From: Paenibacillus contaminans
GTDB lineage: Bacteria; Bacillota; Bacilli; Paenibacillales; NBRC-103111
Length of the DNA stretch: 64,000 nucleotides
Assembly (NCBI RefSeq): GCF_003285015.1
Contig: NZ_QMFB01000018.1
Location: 110,406 to 174,405, forward strand
Reading direction: 5' to 3'
Part shown: piece by piece, positions 27,737-37,110 of the stretch
Position numbering within the stretch: the first letter of the stretch is position 1
Layout of the letters: every line of letters starts with the position of its first letter
Translations under genes and position numbers: made by a program
Notes under the pieces: generated by a model
Databases searched by the model: none
What the model was told of the DNA's origin: nothing
The model's input: only the letters and a program-made list of their open reading frames with translations

Positions 27737-28888
27737 TTACCCTCGCTTTCTGAAATCCGGAACGTCCTTCAACGTCCCGCCTTCATGGGAAGATTCGGCA
27801 GCCAAGATGGCCGGAGCGGCGCATTCCGCAGCCTTGTACACGTCCATCTCGATAGGCGTGTCTTCGAGTATCGCTTGCAGGAAGTTCTCGATTGGCCATC
27901 CGTCAGAACCGCCATGCCCGCTCTGCTTCATATAATCGCTTGCCCCTTCTACGTCCGTGCTCCACTCCATGTCCCGCCATTGACCGTCGTGCGCCGTCCA
28001 CATCTTCGGTTTATCGCAGTCCGTCCTGTTCCATTCCACCGAGCCGTTCGTTCCCTTCACCTGATACCAATGGTATCCTGTTTCCTTGCGCATGCCGTGC
28101 GGGGAAGTAAAGCCGACCGCCACTCTGTAAACCACATCGTTATCGGTATGCATAAGCGCGACTTCGATATCTCTGGTAGCCAGGTTATCCACATAATAGC
28201 TTTCCGGCCGCGTGCCCATGCAGGATACTCGTGTCACCCGTCCCCCGGTAATGCTTAACAACGGGCTAAGCGTATGCGGGAGATAATAAATCGGATGGAT
28301 ATAGCGTCTCTGGCGCCATGTCCGTTCTACCTCACGCCCCTCCGGCGGAGCGGCGCTGCCGTTGAACCTTTCGCCTGTTTGAGGATCAAGAAAGTAATCC
28401 CAGTCCGCAAAATGCAGATACTCTCCTTCTGCAAACAGGATTTTGCCCAAATCGCCTCGCGCGGCCATCTCCTTCCATTGCCGGATAAAGCCCCAATACC
28501 TCGTTTGTTCGGATAACTGGTATTTGACTCCCGTCTTTTCCACCGTACGCACGAGATCCCAGCATTGCTGCAGCGTATAAGCCGCCGGCACTTCCGTCGT
28601 GACATGAATGCCCCGCTCCATCGCATAACAAGCCATCTCAACCTGGATGTCGGGCGGGGCGGCGATGAACAAGGCATCCATCGGTTCCGAAGCGAGCATC
28701 TGCTCGTAATCGGTATAACATTTCACATCGGGATCGCCGATTTCCGCCGCCGCCAATTCGTTCATGGACGCTATCCGATCGCATAATGCCACGATCCGGC
28801 AATTCGGATGCTGTGCATACAGCTTCGCGATCCCTCTTCCTCGAGGTCCAAGACCGAGCACGCCCAGTCTGACTTGCTTTCTGTTCAT
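27737..28888 (-). CDS. Gfo/Idh/MocA-family oxidoreductase, EVP variant
   Basis: 383 residues with the nucleotide-binding start RLGVLGLGPRGRGIAKLY. Where most members have EKP, this protein reads TTEVPAAYTL, so the usual catalytic lysine is absent. The rest has the family's second domain (KYQLSEQTRYWGFIRQWKEM, HPIYYLPHTLSPLL). AGGAG is 9 bp before the ATG. It is co-transcribed with the ABC permeases and the deacetylase-like gene. It may act as a glycosidase-like or epimerase-type enzyme, or merely bind NAD (inference). Confidence 0.87.
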   Translation of the reverse strand: MNRKQVRLGVLGLGPRGRGIAKLYAQHPNCRIVALCDRIASMNELAAAEIGDPDVKCYTDYEQMLASEPMDALFIAAPPDIQVEMACYAMERGIHVTTEVPAAYTLQQCWDLVRTVEKTGVKYQLSEQTRYWGFIRQWKEMAARGDLGKILFAEGEYLHFADWDYFLDPQTGERFNGSAAPPEGREVERTWRQRRYIHPIYYLPHTLSPLLSITGGRVTRVSCMGTRPESYYVDNLATRDIEVALMHTDNDVVYRVAVGFTSPHGMRKETGYHWYQVKGTNGSVEWNRTDCDKPKMWTAHDGQWRDMEWSTDVEGASDYMKQSGHGGSDGWPIENFLQAILEDTPIEMDVYKAAECAAPAILAAESSHEGGTLKDVPDFRKRG

Positions 28889-28914
28889 AGTCTCATTCTC
28901 CTGATCCGATTGAA

Positions 28915-29787
28915 TTAGCCTTTGATCGAGCCGATCAACAAGCCTTTAATGAAATATTTTTGCAGAATCGGGTAAACGAGCATAATCGGAAGCACCGTAA
29001 TAACGGTAATGGCCATTTTCAGGCTTTCCGGCGTGACATGCTGCACCCTTCTCCCTATCGTAATTTGTTCGATGGAAGAAATGGATTGCAAAGCGTTATA
29101 CAAGACATATTGGAGCGGATATAAATCGGTGTTCATCGCATTGTAAAATTGAGTGTCGATGAATGCGTTCCATTGCGCGATGCATGCGAATAAGACAACT
29201 GCCGCAATAACCGGTTTGCTGATCGGAAAGATGATCCTGAAGAATAACTGGAAATCGTTCGCGCCATCGATAAGCGCCGATTCCTCCAGGCTTTTGGGCA
29301 AGCCCTCGATGTACGTTTTAATCAGGATCAGGTTAAATACGGCCACCGCGGACGGAAGAATATAAACGAGGAACGTCCCCGCAAGATGCAATTCATTCAT
29401 CAGAATGTAAGCGGGTATGATGCCGCTCGAAAAATACATGGTCAACACGAAAAATCTGCGAAAAAAGCGGATGGCGATCAAATCGTCCCGTGTCAGCACA
29501 TAGCCGGCCATCGAAGTAAAGAAAATCATTAACGCCGACCCGGATATCGTCCGCGCGACGGAAATAAAGATGCCGTTCACAATGCTCGAATCGCTGAAAG
29601 CCAGCACATAAGCGTCGATATTCGGGTTTTGGGGAAGCAGCAATGCGCTTCCGCTAATTAGCGCCGGATCGCTTAACGAGTAATTGATGATATACAGAAA
29701 CGGATAAACCATAATGACGAAGATGATCAGCATAGCCGCATAGTTGGCGCCGTCAAAAAGCCGATCTCCCAGCGTTCGTTTTATCAT
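28915..29787 (-). CDS. carbohydrate ABC transporter permease, YtcP-like
   Basis: 290 residues, six hydrophobic helices, EAA loop near 170-200 (LEESALIDGANDFQLFFRI...FPISKP), C-terminus KYFIKGLLIGSIKG. AAGGAAGGAG precedes the ATG. Second permease of the import system for this catabolic locus, 17 bp after its partner. Confidence 0.93.
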   Translation of the reverse strand: MIKRTLGDRLFDGANYAAMLIIFVIMVYPFLYIINYSLSDPALISGSALLLPQNPNIDAYVLAFSDSSIVNGIFISVARTISGSALMIFFTSMAGYVLTRDDLIAIRFFRRFFVLTMYFSSGIIPAYILMNELHLAGTFLVYILPSAVAVFNLILIKTYIEGLPKSLEESALIDGANDFQLFFRIIFPISKPVIAAVVLFACIAQWNAFIDTQFYNAMNTDLYPLQYVLYNALQSISSIEQITIGRRVQHVTPESLKMAITVITVLPIMLVYPILQKYFIKGLLIGSIKG

Positions 29788-29804
29788 GCGAGCTCCTTCC
29801 TTAC

Positions 29805-30713
29805 TTAGAAGATTCCCTTGCCCGTTACCCTTCTGGAGAAGGCGTTTACCGCGAGGATAATAAAAATACTTACGACCGACTTCACAATCCCGACTGCGGT
29901 TGAATAGGGAAAGTTAAGCTGCTTTAATCCAAACTTGTAAATGTACATATCGAAAACTTCCATTTTTTCCCAGTTAGTGGGGTTTGTAAACATGAAATAC
30001 TGCTCAAAATTTGAATTCAGAATCCAACCACTGTTCAATATTAGCAGCACGACCAGCGTCGGCAGCAAATTTGGAATGGTAATATGCCAGATCTTGGCGT
30101 ACCTCGAGGCGCCGTCGATTGATGCAGCTTCGTATTGATCGGTCGGAATGGCTGAAATCGCCGCGATAAAGATGATGCTTATATACCCTACGGATTTCCA
30201 TGCCTCCAGCCCGACAATCAATGCCCAGGCATACTTTTTATCACCCAGAATGTTTAAGCCTTCGTCCAGAATGCCCCATCCCACAAGCAGATCATTGACA
30301 ATTCCCGTTGTGGGTGCAAACAAGGCGTGCGTTAACGAGTAAACGATCACCCAGGATATGAAGAAAGGAAAGAAAGAAACCGTTTGAATCACTTTGACGA
30401 ACGCCCTGGAGCGAATTTCATTCAATAGTAAGGCAAACAGCAGGCCAAACGATAAATTGGCGACGATCACCATCATATTCATGGCCAACGTATTTCGGAG
30501 CAAATATACATAGTCGCTGCTTTGCATAAAAAAGTTCTTGAATTGGGCGAACCCGCTCCACTTGGCATCCCACACGCTAAGTCCAACCTGATATTTCTTG
30601 AATGCGATCATCCAGCCGGCCAGAGGAACATATGAAAATACGAACACCAGCAGTAACGCCGGCAGCAGCATGAGCAATAAATAGCGCTGTCTCAGGATTT
30701 TGGCAATCAACAA
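29805..30713 (-). CDS. ABC transporter permease, LplB-like
   Basis: 302 residues, EAA loop near 205-235 (QYEAASIDGASRYAKIWHIT). An in-frame TGA lies just upstream, so translation must begin at TTG 30713 or the following TTG; the ribosome site is weak (AAAGCTGG), which may reduce its yield relative to the binding protein. Partner of the YtcP-like permease. Confidence 0.9.
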   Translation of the reverse strand: MLIAKILRQRYLLLMLLPALLLVFVFSYVPLAGWMIAFKKYQVGLSVWDAKWSGFAQFKNFFMQSSDYVYLLRNTLAMNMMVIVANLSFGLLFALLLNEIRSRAFVKVIQTVSFFPFFISWVIVYSLTHALFAPTTGIVNDLLVGWGILDEGLNILGDKKYAWALIVGLEAWKSVGYISIIFIAAISAIPTDQYEAASIDGASRYAKIWHITIPNLLPTLVVLLILNSGWILNSNFEQYFMFTNPTNWEKMEVFDMYIYKFGLKQLNFPYSTAVGIVKSVVSIFIILAVNAFSRRVTGKGIF

Positions 30714-30750
30714 TGTTCAACCAGCTTTCCGTGCGATTTCGCAGGCGGAT

Positions 30751-30786
30751 GCGAGAACCGATCGCCGATCAGCCGACCGGTTTCGC
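30751..30786 (-). promoter_or_regulatory. intercistronic hairpin between binding protein and permeases
   Basis: On the transcript GCGA-AACCG-TCG pairs with CGA-CGGTT-TCGC around a 9-base loop, with single mismatches between the blocks. No T-run follows. Such hairpins between binding-protein and permease genes usually protect the upstream message so that the binder is made in excess. Confidence 0.55.
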
Positions 30787-30814
30787 GAACAACCATTGCC
30801 TGTCGCGCACTCTT

Positions 30815-32554
30815 TTATTTCTTCACTTTATCGATCATCTCTTTGTACATCTGGTTGTATTTGTCTACGACGCTTTGCGGATTCATATTCTCATATTCTT
30901 TCAGCATGCTTTCCCATATGCGCTGGAAATCCGCATCGTCTTTCGCCATAATCAGCTTTGCTGTATTTTTCACCCGGTGTTCGACCAGCTTCTGCTGCAG
31001 CTGACCCAAATCGCTGCTCGGATCGATCTGAATCGAAGGGACGATGCCGGAAGGAGCACCCACACTTGTTTGCTGCCAGTAGTCAACCGAGTTTTTCCAC
31101 CCTAATTTCGTATAAGCTTCCTTTGTCTTCTCGGTCAAGGACAGCTTGTCTCTTAAGTCCGGGTCCACTTCAAGGGGATACGGTTGGCCGTTCTTGGCCG
31201 CTCTCGTGTCGCTTCCCAGGAAGCCGAACGCCCCGATCCCTTCCATCGATTCCGCCGGATTATCCATATGCTTGATTAACAAATCCGTCGGTACCCGCTT
31301 CCCGTTCTCAACGGTATAATGCTTGCCTTCAATCCCTTCCTGCAGCAGCAATTGTCCTTCTTCCGACGTTGCCCAGTTCACCAATTCCATAATTCGCTTA
31401 GGGTCCTTCGCTTTTGTCGTAATCACGACCGAATTGAACGGCGCCAGGTCCAGCTCCATAATCAGTCTTTTTTCATTGCGCTCTATCTGTGTATTGCTGC
31501 GGATAGGGAGCGTGATATACTGCCGTTCCGGATGCCCGGCCTTCTCCAACGTTTTATTGGCCGAATCCACCAGCCAAACGCTGTACCACATGCTCAGGGC
31601 ACGGCCGCTGTTCGCCTTCTCCTGAACCTGCGCCGCCCGGTCGGTGAAACTTTCCTTATCCAGAATCCCTTCTCTGTACAGCCTGTTGAGAAATTTGAAC
31701 GACTCCAGCACGTATTCATTTTTCAAATAGTCTTCGAACTTTTGTTCCGCATGGTTCCAGATGACGCCGCCGTTGCCGGCAACTCCGGTATATCTTCCGC
31801 CCTTCTCGTACATGATGCCGGCAATTCCGGCCATTCCATAGGACTCCCCGAACAGGCTCGACATGCCGATCGTCTTCTTGCCGTCCGTTTCCGGGAAATC
31901 AATCATCGCTTGCTTCAGGAATTTCACATAGTCATCTTCGGATATGAGCTTCGGCCAGCCTTGCTTCTCGAGCGCATCAATCCGAACGGCAACGTCAAGC
32001 CCTTTTATATTCGTGTTTAAATCCGATTGGCTGGTTTCCCACTTATACAGCTTATTTTCCGCCGCCAGCGCTCTCCAGTATGGAATTTGACTTTTGTACC
32101 TTTCTGTAAAGTTCGGCGATTTAGCCATGTAGTCGTCCAGGGCAATCGCCGCGCCTGCTTGTATATATTTGCTAACATTCTCGTTGAATTGGATAGGTAA
32201 AATTTCGGGATAATCTCCGGCGGCCAGCATCAGGTTCACTTTCTCGCCCCAATCTCCCGCATAAGGCACCATCTCGAAGACAATATTAAACTTTTCTTTG
32301 ATGATCTTGCCGACTGTCGTTTCATCGCTTTTCTTGAATTTTGAAGTACCGCCCGGATACATGTATTTGATCGTGTATAAAGGACGTTCTTCTTTGCCCG
32401 GCGATGGGCTATCATTGCTATTGGCAGCGTTATCGCTAGTCGCCGGCGGCCTTGCAGTCTCAGCGGTGCCGCTTCCCTGTTTCGAACACGCGGCTAAAAA
32501 AACGAACATCACAATCCATACGAGCGAAATAGCTTTCTTTGTCCGATTATGCAT
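30815..32554 (-). CDS. extracellular sugar-type solute-binding lipoprotein
   Basis: 579 residues with a lipoprotein signal ending in LAAC (Cys23), followed by a Ser/Asn/Pro-rich tether. The binding-protein body has the LplA/large-oligosaccharide type length and motifs (YPEILPIQFNENVSKYIQAG, WNHAEQKFEDYLKN). GAGGGGAGA lies 6-7 bp before the ATG. First gene of the long minus-strand cluster and therefore the likely receptor for its substrate. Confidence 0.92.
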   Translation of the reverse strand: MHNRTKKAISLVWIVMFVFLAACSKQGSGTAETARPPATSDNAANSNDSPSPGKEERPLYTIKYMYPGGTSKFKKSDETTVGKIIKEKFNIVFEMVPYAGDWGEKVNLMLAAGDYPEILPIQFNENVSKYIQAGAAIALDDYMAKSPNFTERYKSQIPYWRALAAENKLYKWETSQSDLNTNIKGLDVAVRIDALEKQGWPKLISEDDYVKFLKQAMIDFPETDGKKTIGMSSLFGESYGMAGIAGIMYEKGGRYTGVAGNGGVIWNHAEQKFEDYLKNEYVLESFKFLNRLYREGILDKESFTDRAAQVQEKANSGRALSMWYSVWLVDSANKTLEKAGHPERQYITLPIRSNTQIERNEKRLIMELDLAPFNSVVITTKAKDPKRIMELVNWATSEEGQLLLQEGIEGKHYTVENGKRVPTDLLIKHMDNPAESMEGIGAFGFLGSDTRAAKNGQPYPLEVDPDLRDKLSLTEKTKEAYTKLGWKNSVDYWQQTSVGAPSGIVPSIQIDPSSDLGQLQQKLVEHRVKNTAKLIMAKDDADFQRIWESMLKEYENMNPQSVVDKYNQMYKEMIDKVKK

Positions 32555-32638
32555 ACGCGATCTCCCCTCAAAACATAGTTTTCGACTTGACTTGGAAATG
32601 GAACCTCCCTCCTGCTTACTAAACTAATCTTAATAGAA

Positions 32639-32652
32639 ATGCAGCGCTTTCA
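32639..32652 (-). promoter_or_regulatory. possible catabolite-response element (cre-like)
   Basis: TGAAAGCGCTGCAT agrees with the first ten positions of the CcpA cre consensus but loses the last ones. It lies about 90 bp before the binding-protein start and just downstream of a TACAAT (-10-like, 32671-32676), where a roadblock site would sit. Weak evidence only. Confidence 0.3.
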
Positions 32653-32715
32653 TAACATGACAAAACCGTCATTGTAGCAGGGCAATTGCGCACAACTTTT
32701 GGCGAAAACTCAAAA

Positions 32716-32765
32716 ACGGCCGTTCCCCGTACTGCTTTGAAGCATGCGATACGGATAACGGCCGT
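32716..32765 (-). terminator. rho-independent terminator after the second YesN-like gene
   Basis: Arms ACGGCCGTT and AACGGCCGT, with an inner CCGTA/TACGG pairing, are followed on the minus strand by TTTTTGAGTTTT. It lies 20 bp past the stop of the regulator gene and separates the two-component operon from the transport/catabolic operon. Confidence 0.8.
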
Positions 32766-32784
32766 GAGCGAAAAACATCAATGA

Positions 32785-34368
32785 TCATTTATGGGTTCGT
32801 ATATTTTTCTTGTACTCCACAGGAGACATTCCTTTTATTTTTTTGAATATCTGATAAAAATAATTCAAATCCCGGTAGCCCACCTCCTCGCTGATTTCGT
32901 AATTTTTCAAATAGCCTTCTTCCAGCATTTTCGCCGCTTTCTCAATTCTCGTTTTGTTTAAAAAATCGACAAACCCCATGCCTGTATGCTTTTTAAACAG
33001 CTTGCCGATGTATCCCTGGTTGAGAAAAAACTTTTGCGAGAGTGTCGTCAAACTGATGTCTTTATTATAATTGCCGTTCACATACTGAACGATGTCGTTT
33101 AACACCGCATGGTCAAAATTGCCTCGCTTCTTCTTGATATAGCAAGCGGTCTGGATGCACGCAGCCTTGATATATTCGATAAGCTGCTGATCGCTGTTAT
33201 CGGCATAAACATAGTCGGCATCGCTTCCAATATCGATGATTGACTTAGCATTCCCGCCGCTTTCGCTGATCATAGACGCAAGTTCAATAAAAGTATGGAT
33301 CATGATGGAATAAAGCGCTTTATCGGACTGAATTAGCGTTTCCGCTTCTTGCGAGAGGCGTTCCAGCTCATGCAAAATACCGGCCTCATCGCATTCCTGA
33401 ACCTTGCTCAGAAGGACGGTATGGTCCCAGTTGCACTCCGCGTGAAAAACATGCTCAATGTCGTCATAAAACGTCATCCCGGAGCCTTGCATCAACCTCT
33501 GCCATTTGATCGCTCTGCAGCTATTTCGAAAAGATTCGGGAATGCCTGCAACACTCTTCGCCTCATTCCCGAGCGCTATAATCATCATTCCATTTGCTGC
33601 GCGACTGATAGTTTTAAACAGCTCAGGCATAACCGTTTCTTTGAGAACATTCATGTTTTGCTCCCTGCTATAAAGCAAGGCGCCGAGCATATTCTGCTCA
33701 TCCGGTTCAAACAGGTATCCGCATTCATACTTTTCAATCGTATCGCGAATGGCCGCTTTGATCATCTGCTTGGGGATCCCGTCTTTCCATTCATTCGGAT
33801 CATCCTGTCCTGCCGATTCGTTTTGCTCAAACTGTACCACAAGGACACTGTAGCTATACTCTTCCAGCCTTCTACCCCAATCGCCGATTTCGTAATCCGT
33901 CTTTTTCCATACACCGGTTTTCACAAGCTCCCAAAAAAGCTTCTCTCTGACAAATTCCTCTCTCTTCCTCTGCAAAAGCTCGTTGGTCGTCTCGTGATCC
34001 AGCTCTTTTTTAAGCAATCGAACCGTATTCTCCAATTCCTCCCGGTTTATCGGTTTCAGAATATAATTTTTGACCCCATAGGTTAAGGCTTCCCTGGCAT
34101 ATTCAAACTCCATATACCCGCTAATGACGATGATCTTTGCCGGATATTTTTTTTCGTATAGCTTTTTGATCAATTCAATACCGGACATTTCGGGCATTCT
34201 TACATCCGTAATGATGACATCGGCGGCCGTTTGATCCAATTGCGCGAGAGCCTCCGAACCGTTAAATACCGCGCCTGCTATGCCGAATCCTTCCCGTTCC
34301 CAATCGACAATCAGCTTAAGCCCTTCGCAAATGTTCGGTTCATCATCAACAAACAATATCTTATACAC
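32785..34368 (-). CDS. response regulator with AraC-type DNA-binding domain, YesN-like
   Basis: 527 residues: receiver domain with DD at 8-9 and phosphoacceptor Asp55 (VIITDVRMP), a middle linker region, and a C-terminal AraC domain (about 425-520; ISLTTLSQKFFLNQGYIGKL, EVGYRDLNYFYQIFKKIKGM). It begins inside the last codons of the kinase gene (8-bp overlap). Presumably switches on the transport/catabolic cluster immediately downstream. Confidence 0.92.
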   Translation of the reverse strand: MYKILFVDDEPNICEGLKLIVDWEREGFGIAGAVFNGSEALAQLDQTAADVIITDVRMPEMSGIELIKKLYEKKYPAKIIVISGYMEFEYAREALTYGVKNYILKPINREELENTVRLLKKELDHETTNELLQRKREEFVREKLFWELVKTGVWKKTDYEIGDWGRRLEEYSYSVLVVQFEQNESAGQDDPNEWKDGIPKQMIKAAIRDTIEKYECGYLFEPDEQNMLGALLYSREQNMNVLKETVMPELFKTISRAANGMMIIALGNEAKSVAGIPESFRNSCRAIKWQRLMQGSGMTFYDDIEHVFHAECNWDHTVLLSKVQECDEAGILHELERLSQEAETLIQSDKALYSIMIHTFIELASMISESGGNAKSIIDIGSDADYVYADNSDQQLIEYIKAACIQTACYIKKKRGNFDHAVLNDIVQYVNGNYNKDISLTTLSQKFFLNQGYIGKLFKKHTGMGFVDFLNKTRIEKAAKMLEEGYLKNYEISEEVGYRDLNYFYQIFKKIKGMSPVEYKKNIRTHK

Positions 34369-36196
34369 GCTTCATTCCTCCTTCCCCGCTGTCGTCCAAT
34401 ACAGGCAGCGTAACCCTCACCTCAGTACCGAAGCCTTTCCTGCTGTTAATTGTCAAGCCGTATTGATCGCCGAACATAAGCTTGAGCCTGGTATGAATAT
34501 TTTTCAGTGCGATCCGCGTGTGACCCAGGCTTGCGACCGATTCCGCGCTATTCCTGATATCTTCCCGCACCGCCTGCAATTCGTCCTCCTCCATCCCCGC
34601 GCCATTATCGGCAACCGTCAGCACAAGCTCCCCCTCTTCAATAAAAGCGCGAACCGTTACCATCCCCCCGGCAGATTTCATCTCGATTCCATGATAAATC
34701 GAATTTTCAATCAATGGCTGCAAAATCAGCTTCGGGATATAGAAATTCAGCAGCTCCGCCGGCACATGCTTTTCATAGTTGACCCTATCGCCGTAACGGT
34801 ATTTCTGGATCAGGAAAAAAGAGTCGACAAAGCGTATTTCATCCGCAAGCTTATACCATTCATGATTACTGCTTAGTGACAGTCTGAATGTTTCGCCGAA
34901 CATACCGATAATATCCGAGGTTTCCCTGTCTCCCTTAATGAGCAGTCTCATCCGAATGGATTCCAGCGTGTTAAACAAATAATGCGGGTTGATCTGACTC
35001 TGAAGCGTGATGATTTTAGCCTCTTTTACCCTGGTTTCGATTACGCTGCTTTTCAGCTTTTCGTTCACGACGCGGATTTCGGCTTCATAGACCTCGTGGA
35101 TCAATGTATTGATTTTATCGACCATTTCGTTAAAGCTCGTATTGAGTATGCCTATTTCATCCGTGCCTGATATCTCATCCGAAATCGTATAGTTTCCCCT
35201 TTTGACCTTACCTATTTTCACTAAAATTTTCTTGATTCTCCCTGTAATATTCCGCGATAGGTAATGCGTTAAAATAAGAGAAAACACGATGCAAAGCAAG
35301 CTAAGGACAATACTTGTAACCCTGATACTATGAATGCTTGCATATATGGTCCCCGTAGGAATCATATAGGTAATGCTCCAATTGTTTATGTTGTAAGCGG
35401 ACTGGTCTATCTTTTTGTTGAGGACGATGTAATCGCTTCCTTTATATTTCGCCAAAAAATATCCCTTACTTTTCTCGGAAGACGGATTGTCAAACTTCAC
35501 GTCTTGAATATTCCTGTATTCGCTCTCGCTTTCGGTAGAAACGAGAATATTTCCTTCTTCGTTATAGAAAAATATTTTTTTCCCGCCTTCATTTTCCTTT
35601 GAAATAAGCGAGTACAGCTCATCCTTGCGAAAAAATACGGCAAGCACGCTATCCAGATTATAGTCCTTTCTACTGTTGAGCAGGAACCTGTAGCCGCCCA
35701 GATACTCCTTATTGGACAATTTGATCGAATTTCCGGCGCCGGCCCACCGGATTACTCCTCCTGTCGGGTTTGAAAGATCTGCCCACCCTTCCCTCTTCAA
35801 ATCTTCCATAGAATTATTCAAGATCCCGGAAAAGCCGATGGAAGCGTTTTGGGTGTATACCCGAATAACCACATCGGAAATTTTGTAGTTTAGCCTTTCA
35901 AAAAGCGGTTGTATGTAGGCCCTGTAATCATGAAGAGCATCGTAATCGGTTGTATAGACGGTATTCATATAGGAATTGAATTGCAAATCATTGGACAGCC
36001 CGTCGATTACATCGTAATAAACGCCCAATTTATTCGTAATATTCTCCCCAAGCTGATCAAGGGAAACTTTCGACAGCTCCAGGGAGCTTCTGAAGGATAT
36101 CGCTCCGATGCTCTTCGAGAGAAAGTAATCCAGAACGAGTATCGGAATAAGAATGACAATCAAATAAATCAGAATAATCTTCTTCCAAAGCCTCAT
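34361..36196 (-). CDS. sensor histidine kinase, YesM-like
   Basis: The frame is open to a GTG at 36241, but that codon has no site of its own (the strong GGAGGTGA lies just after it). The ATG at 36196 has AAGG 8 bp upstream and gives the usual start MRLWKKIILIYLIVIL, so it is preferred (611 aa). One membrane helix, an extracellular dCache-like region of about 250 residues, a second helix (VTSIVLSLLCIVFSLIL), a HAMP segment, then the His_kinase box with His405 (INPHYLFNTLESI) and an ATPase domain (DNGAGME). Forms a two-component pair with the overlapping regulator. Confidence 0.88.
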   Translation of the reverse strand: MRLWKKIILIYLIVILIPILVLDYFLSKSIGAISFRSSLELSKVSLDQLGENITNKLGVYYDVIDGLSNDLQFNSYMNTVYTTDYDALHDYRAYIQPLFERLNYKISDVVIRVYTQNASIGFSGILNNSMEDLKREGWADLSNPTGGVIRWAGAGNSIKLSNKEYLGGYRFLLNSRKDYNLDSVLAVFFRKDELYSLISKENEGGKKIFFYNEEGNILVSTESESEYRNIQDVKFDNPSSEKSKGYFLAKYKGSDYIVLNKKIDQSAYNINNWSITYMIPTGTIYASIHSIRVTSIVLSLLCIVFSLILTHYLSRNITGRIKKILVKIGKVKRGNYTISDEISGTDEIGILNTSFNEMVDKINTLIHEVYEAEIRVVNEKLKSSVIETRVKEAKIITLQSQINPHYLFNTLESIRMRLLIKGDRETSDIIGMFGETFRLSLSSNHEWYKLADEIRFVDSFFLIQKYRYGDRVNYEKHVPAELLNFYIPKLILQPLIENSIYHGIEMKSAGGMVTVRAFIEEGELVLTVADNGAGMEEDELQAVREDIRNSAESVASLGHTRIALKNIHTRLKLMFGDQYGLTINSRKGFGTEVRVTLPVLDDSGEGGMKRV

Positions 36197-36322
36197 GTTG
36201 TTTGCCTTAAACAACTTGGGTAATATCGTGCTCACCTCCACTCTATTATTTAATATTAAATTCCAGTTTTTTTCTACTATAACTTAAAATACAAATGGAA
36301 TGAAGGCACTAAACGACAATAA

Positions 36323-36356
36323 GCCCACCGTTCACCGAAATGGTGAAACGATGGGC
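36323..36356 (-). terminator. terminator after the iron-transport ATPase gene
   Basis: Arms GCCCA-CGTT-CACC and GGTG-AACG-TGGGC form a long stem with a short loop; the minus-strand sequence continues TTATTGTCGTTT. It lies about 50 bp past the ATPase stop and ahead of the kinase gene. Confidence 0.65.
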
Positions 36357-36407
36357 GGTTCATGCTTTCTGTGTCCAGCCACTCTTTCGAATTTACGATT
36401 TGTTAAC

Positions 36408-37106
36408 TCAGCTCTCGTGTACTAGACAACCAGGCGTTCTAGCCCCTTCCACCGCCTCACGACGATTCTCCTTGACGTGTTGGACGCGGTCGCATATCGC
36501 ATCGATGTCCGCTTGATCGTGCGAAACGAGCAGGCAGGTGATGTTCGCCTTCTGCAAAATCAGCCGAAGCTCGGTGCGGATCGCAGCTTTCAAGTGGGCG
36601 TCGAGGCTGCTGAACGGCTCATCCATCAGCAGCACCGAGGGCTGCGGAGCAAGCGCTCTTGCGAGGGCGACCCGCTGCTGCTGCCCGCCGCTCAGCTCAT
36701 GCGGATACCGCAACGCGTATTCCTTCATTTGCACAAGCTCCAGCATTTGCTCCAGCCGCATGCGGCGAGCCGCACGGTTCAGCTTGTGCAGCCCAAATAT
36801 GATATTATCGGCGACGGTCATGTTCGGGAATAACGCGTAATCCTGAAAAACCATACCCACGCCGCGTTTTTCTGGCTCAACGAAGGTGCGCCCGTCCACG
36901 ATTAAGCGTCCGTCGATGGATATGCTTCCGCTTTCAGGCGTTTCGAGTCCTGCGATCAGCCTGAGGAGCGTGCTCTTCCCGCTGCCGCTCGCCCCCAGAA
37001 TCCCGACGATTTCCCCCCGTGACATCGTGAACGACAGCTCGTCGATAACGGCGGACTGCCCGCCGGCAAAACGGAACGTCACGTCTTTTACCGCGACATA
37101 AGACAT
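36408..37106 (-). CDS. ABC transporter ATP-binding protein, ferric-iron type (FbpC-like), short form
   Basis: 232 residues with every ATPase motif: Walker A GASGSGKST, Q-loop FQDYALFP, signature LSGGQQQRVALARAL, Walker B VLLMDEPFSSLD and switch LVSHD. FbpC/PotA-type proteins normally run to about 340 residues with a C-terminal TOBE regulatory domain; here the protein ends soon after AICDRV with an odd tail (KENRREAVEGARTPGCLV). The gene starts 4 bp after the permease stop behind AAAGGAG. Should power the adjacent iron permease; the missing TOBE domain may change its regulation. Confidence 0.86.
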   Translation of the reverse strand: MSYVAVKDVTFRFAGGQSAVIDELSFTMSRGEIVGILGASGSGKSTLLRLIAGLETPESGSISIDGRLIVDGRTFVEPEKRGVGMVFQDYALFPNMTVADNIIFGLHKLNRAARRMRLEQMLELVQMKEYALRYPHELSGGQQQRVALARALAPQPSVLLMDEPFSSLDAHLKAAIRTELRLILQKANITCLLVSHDQADIDAICDRVQHVKENRREAVEGARTPGCLVHES

Positions 37107-37110
37107 GAAC

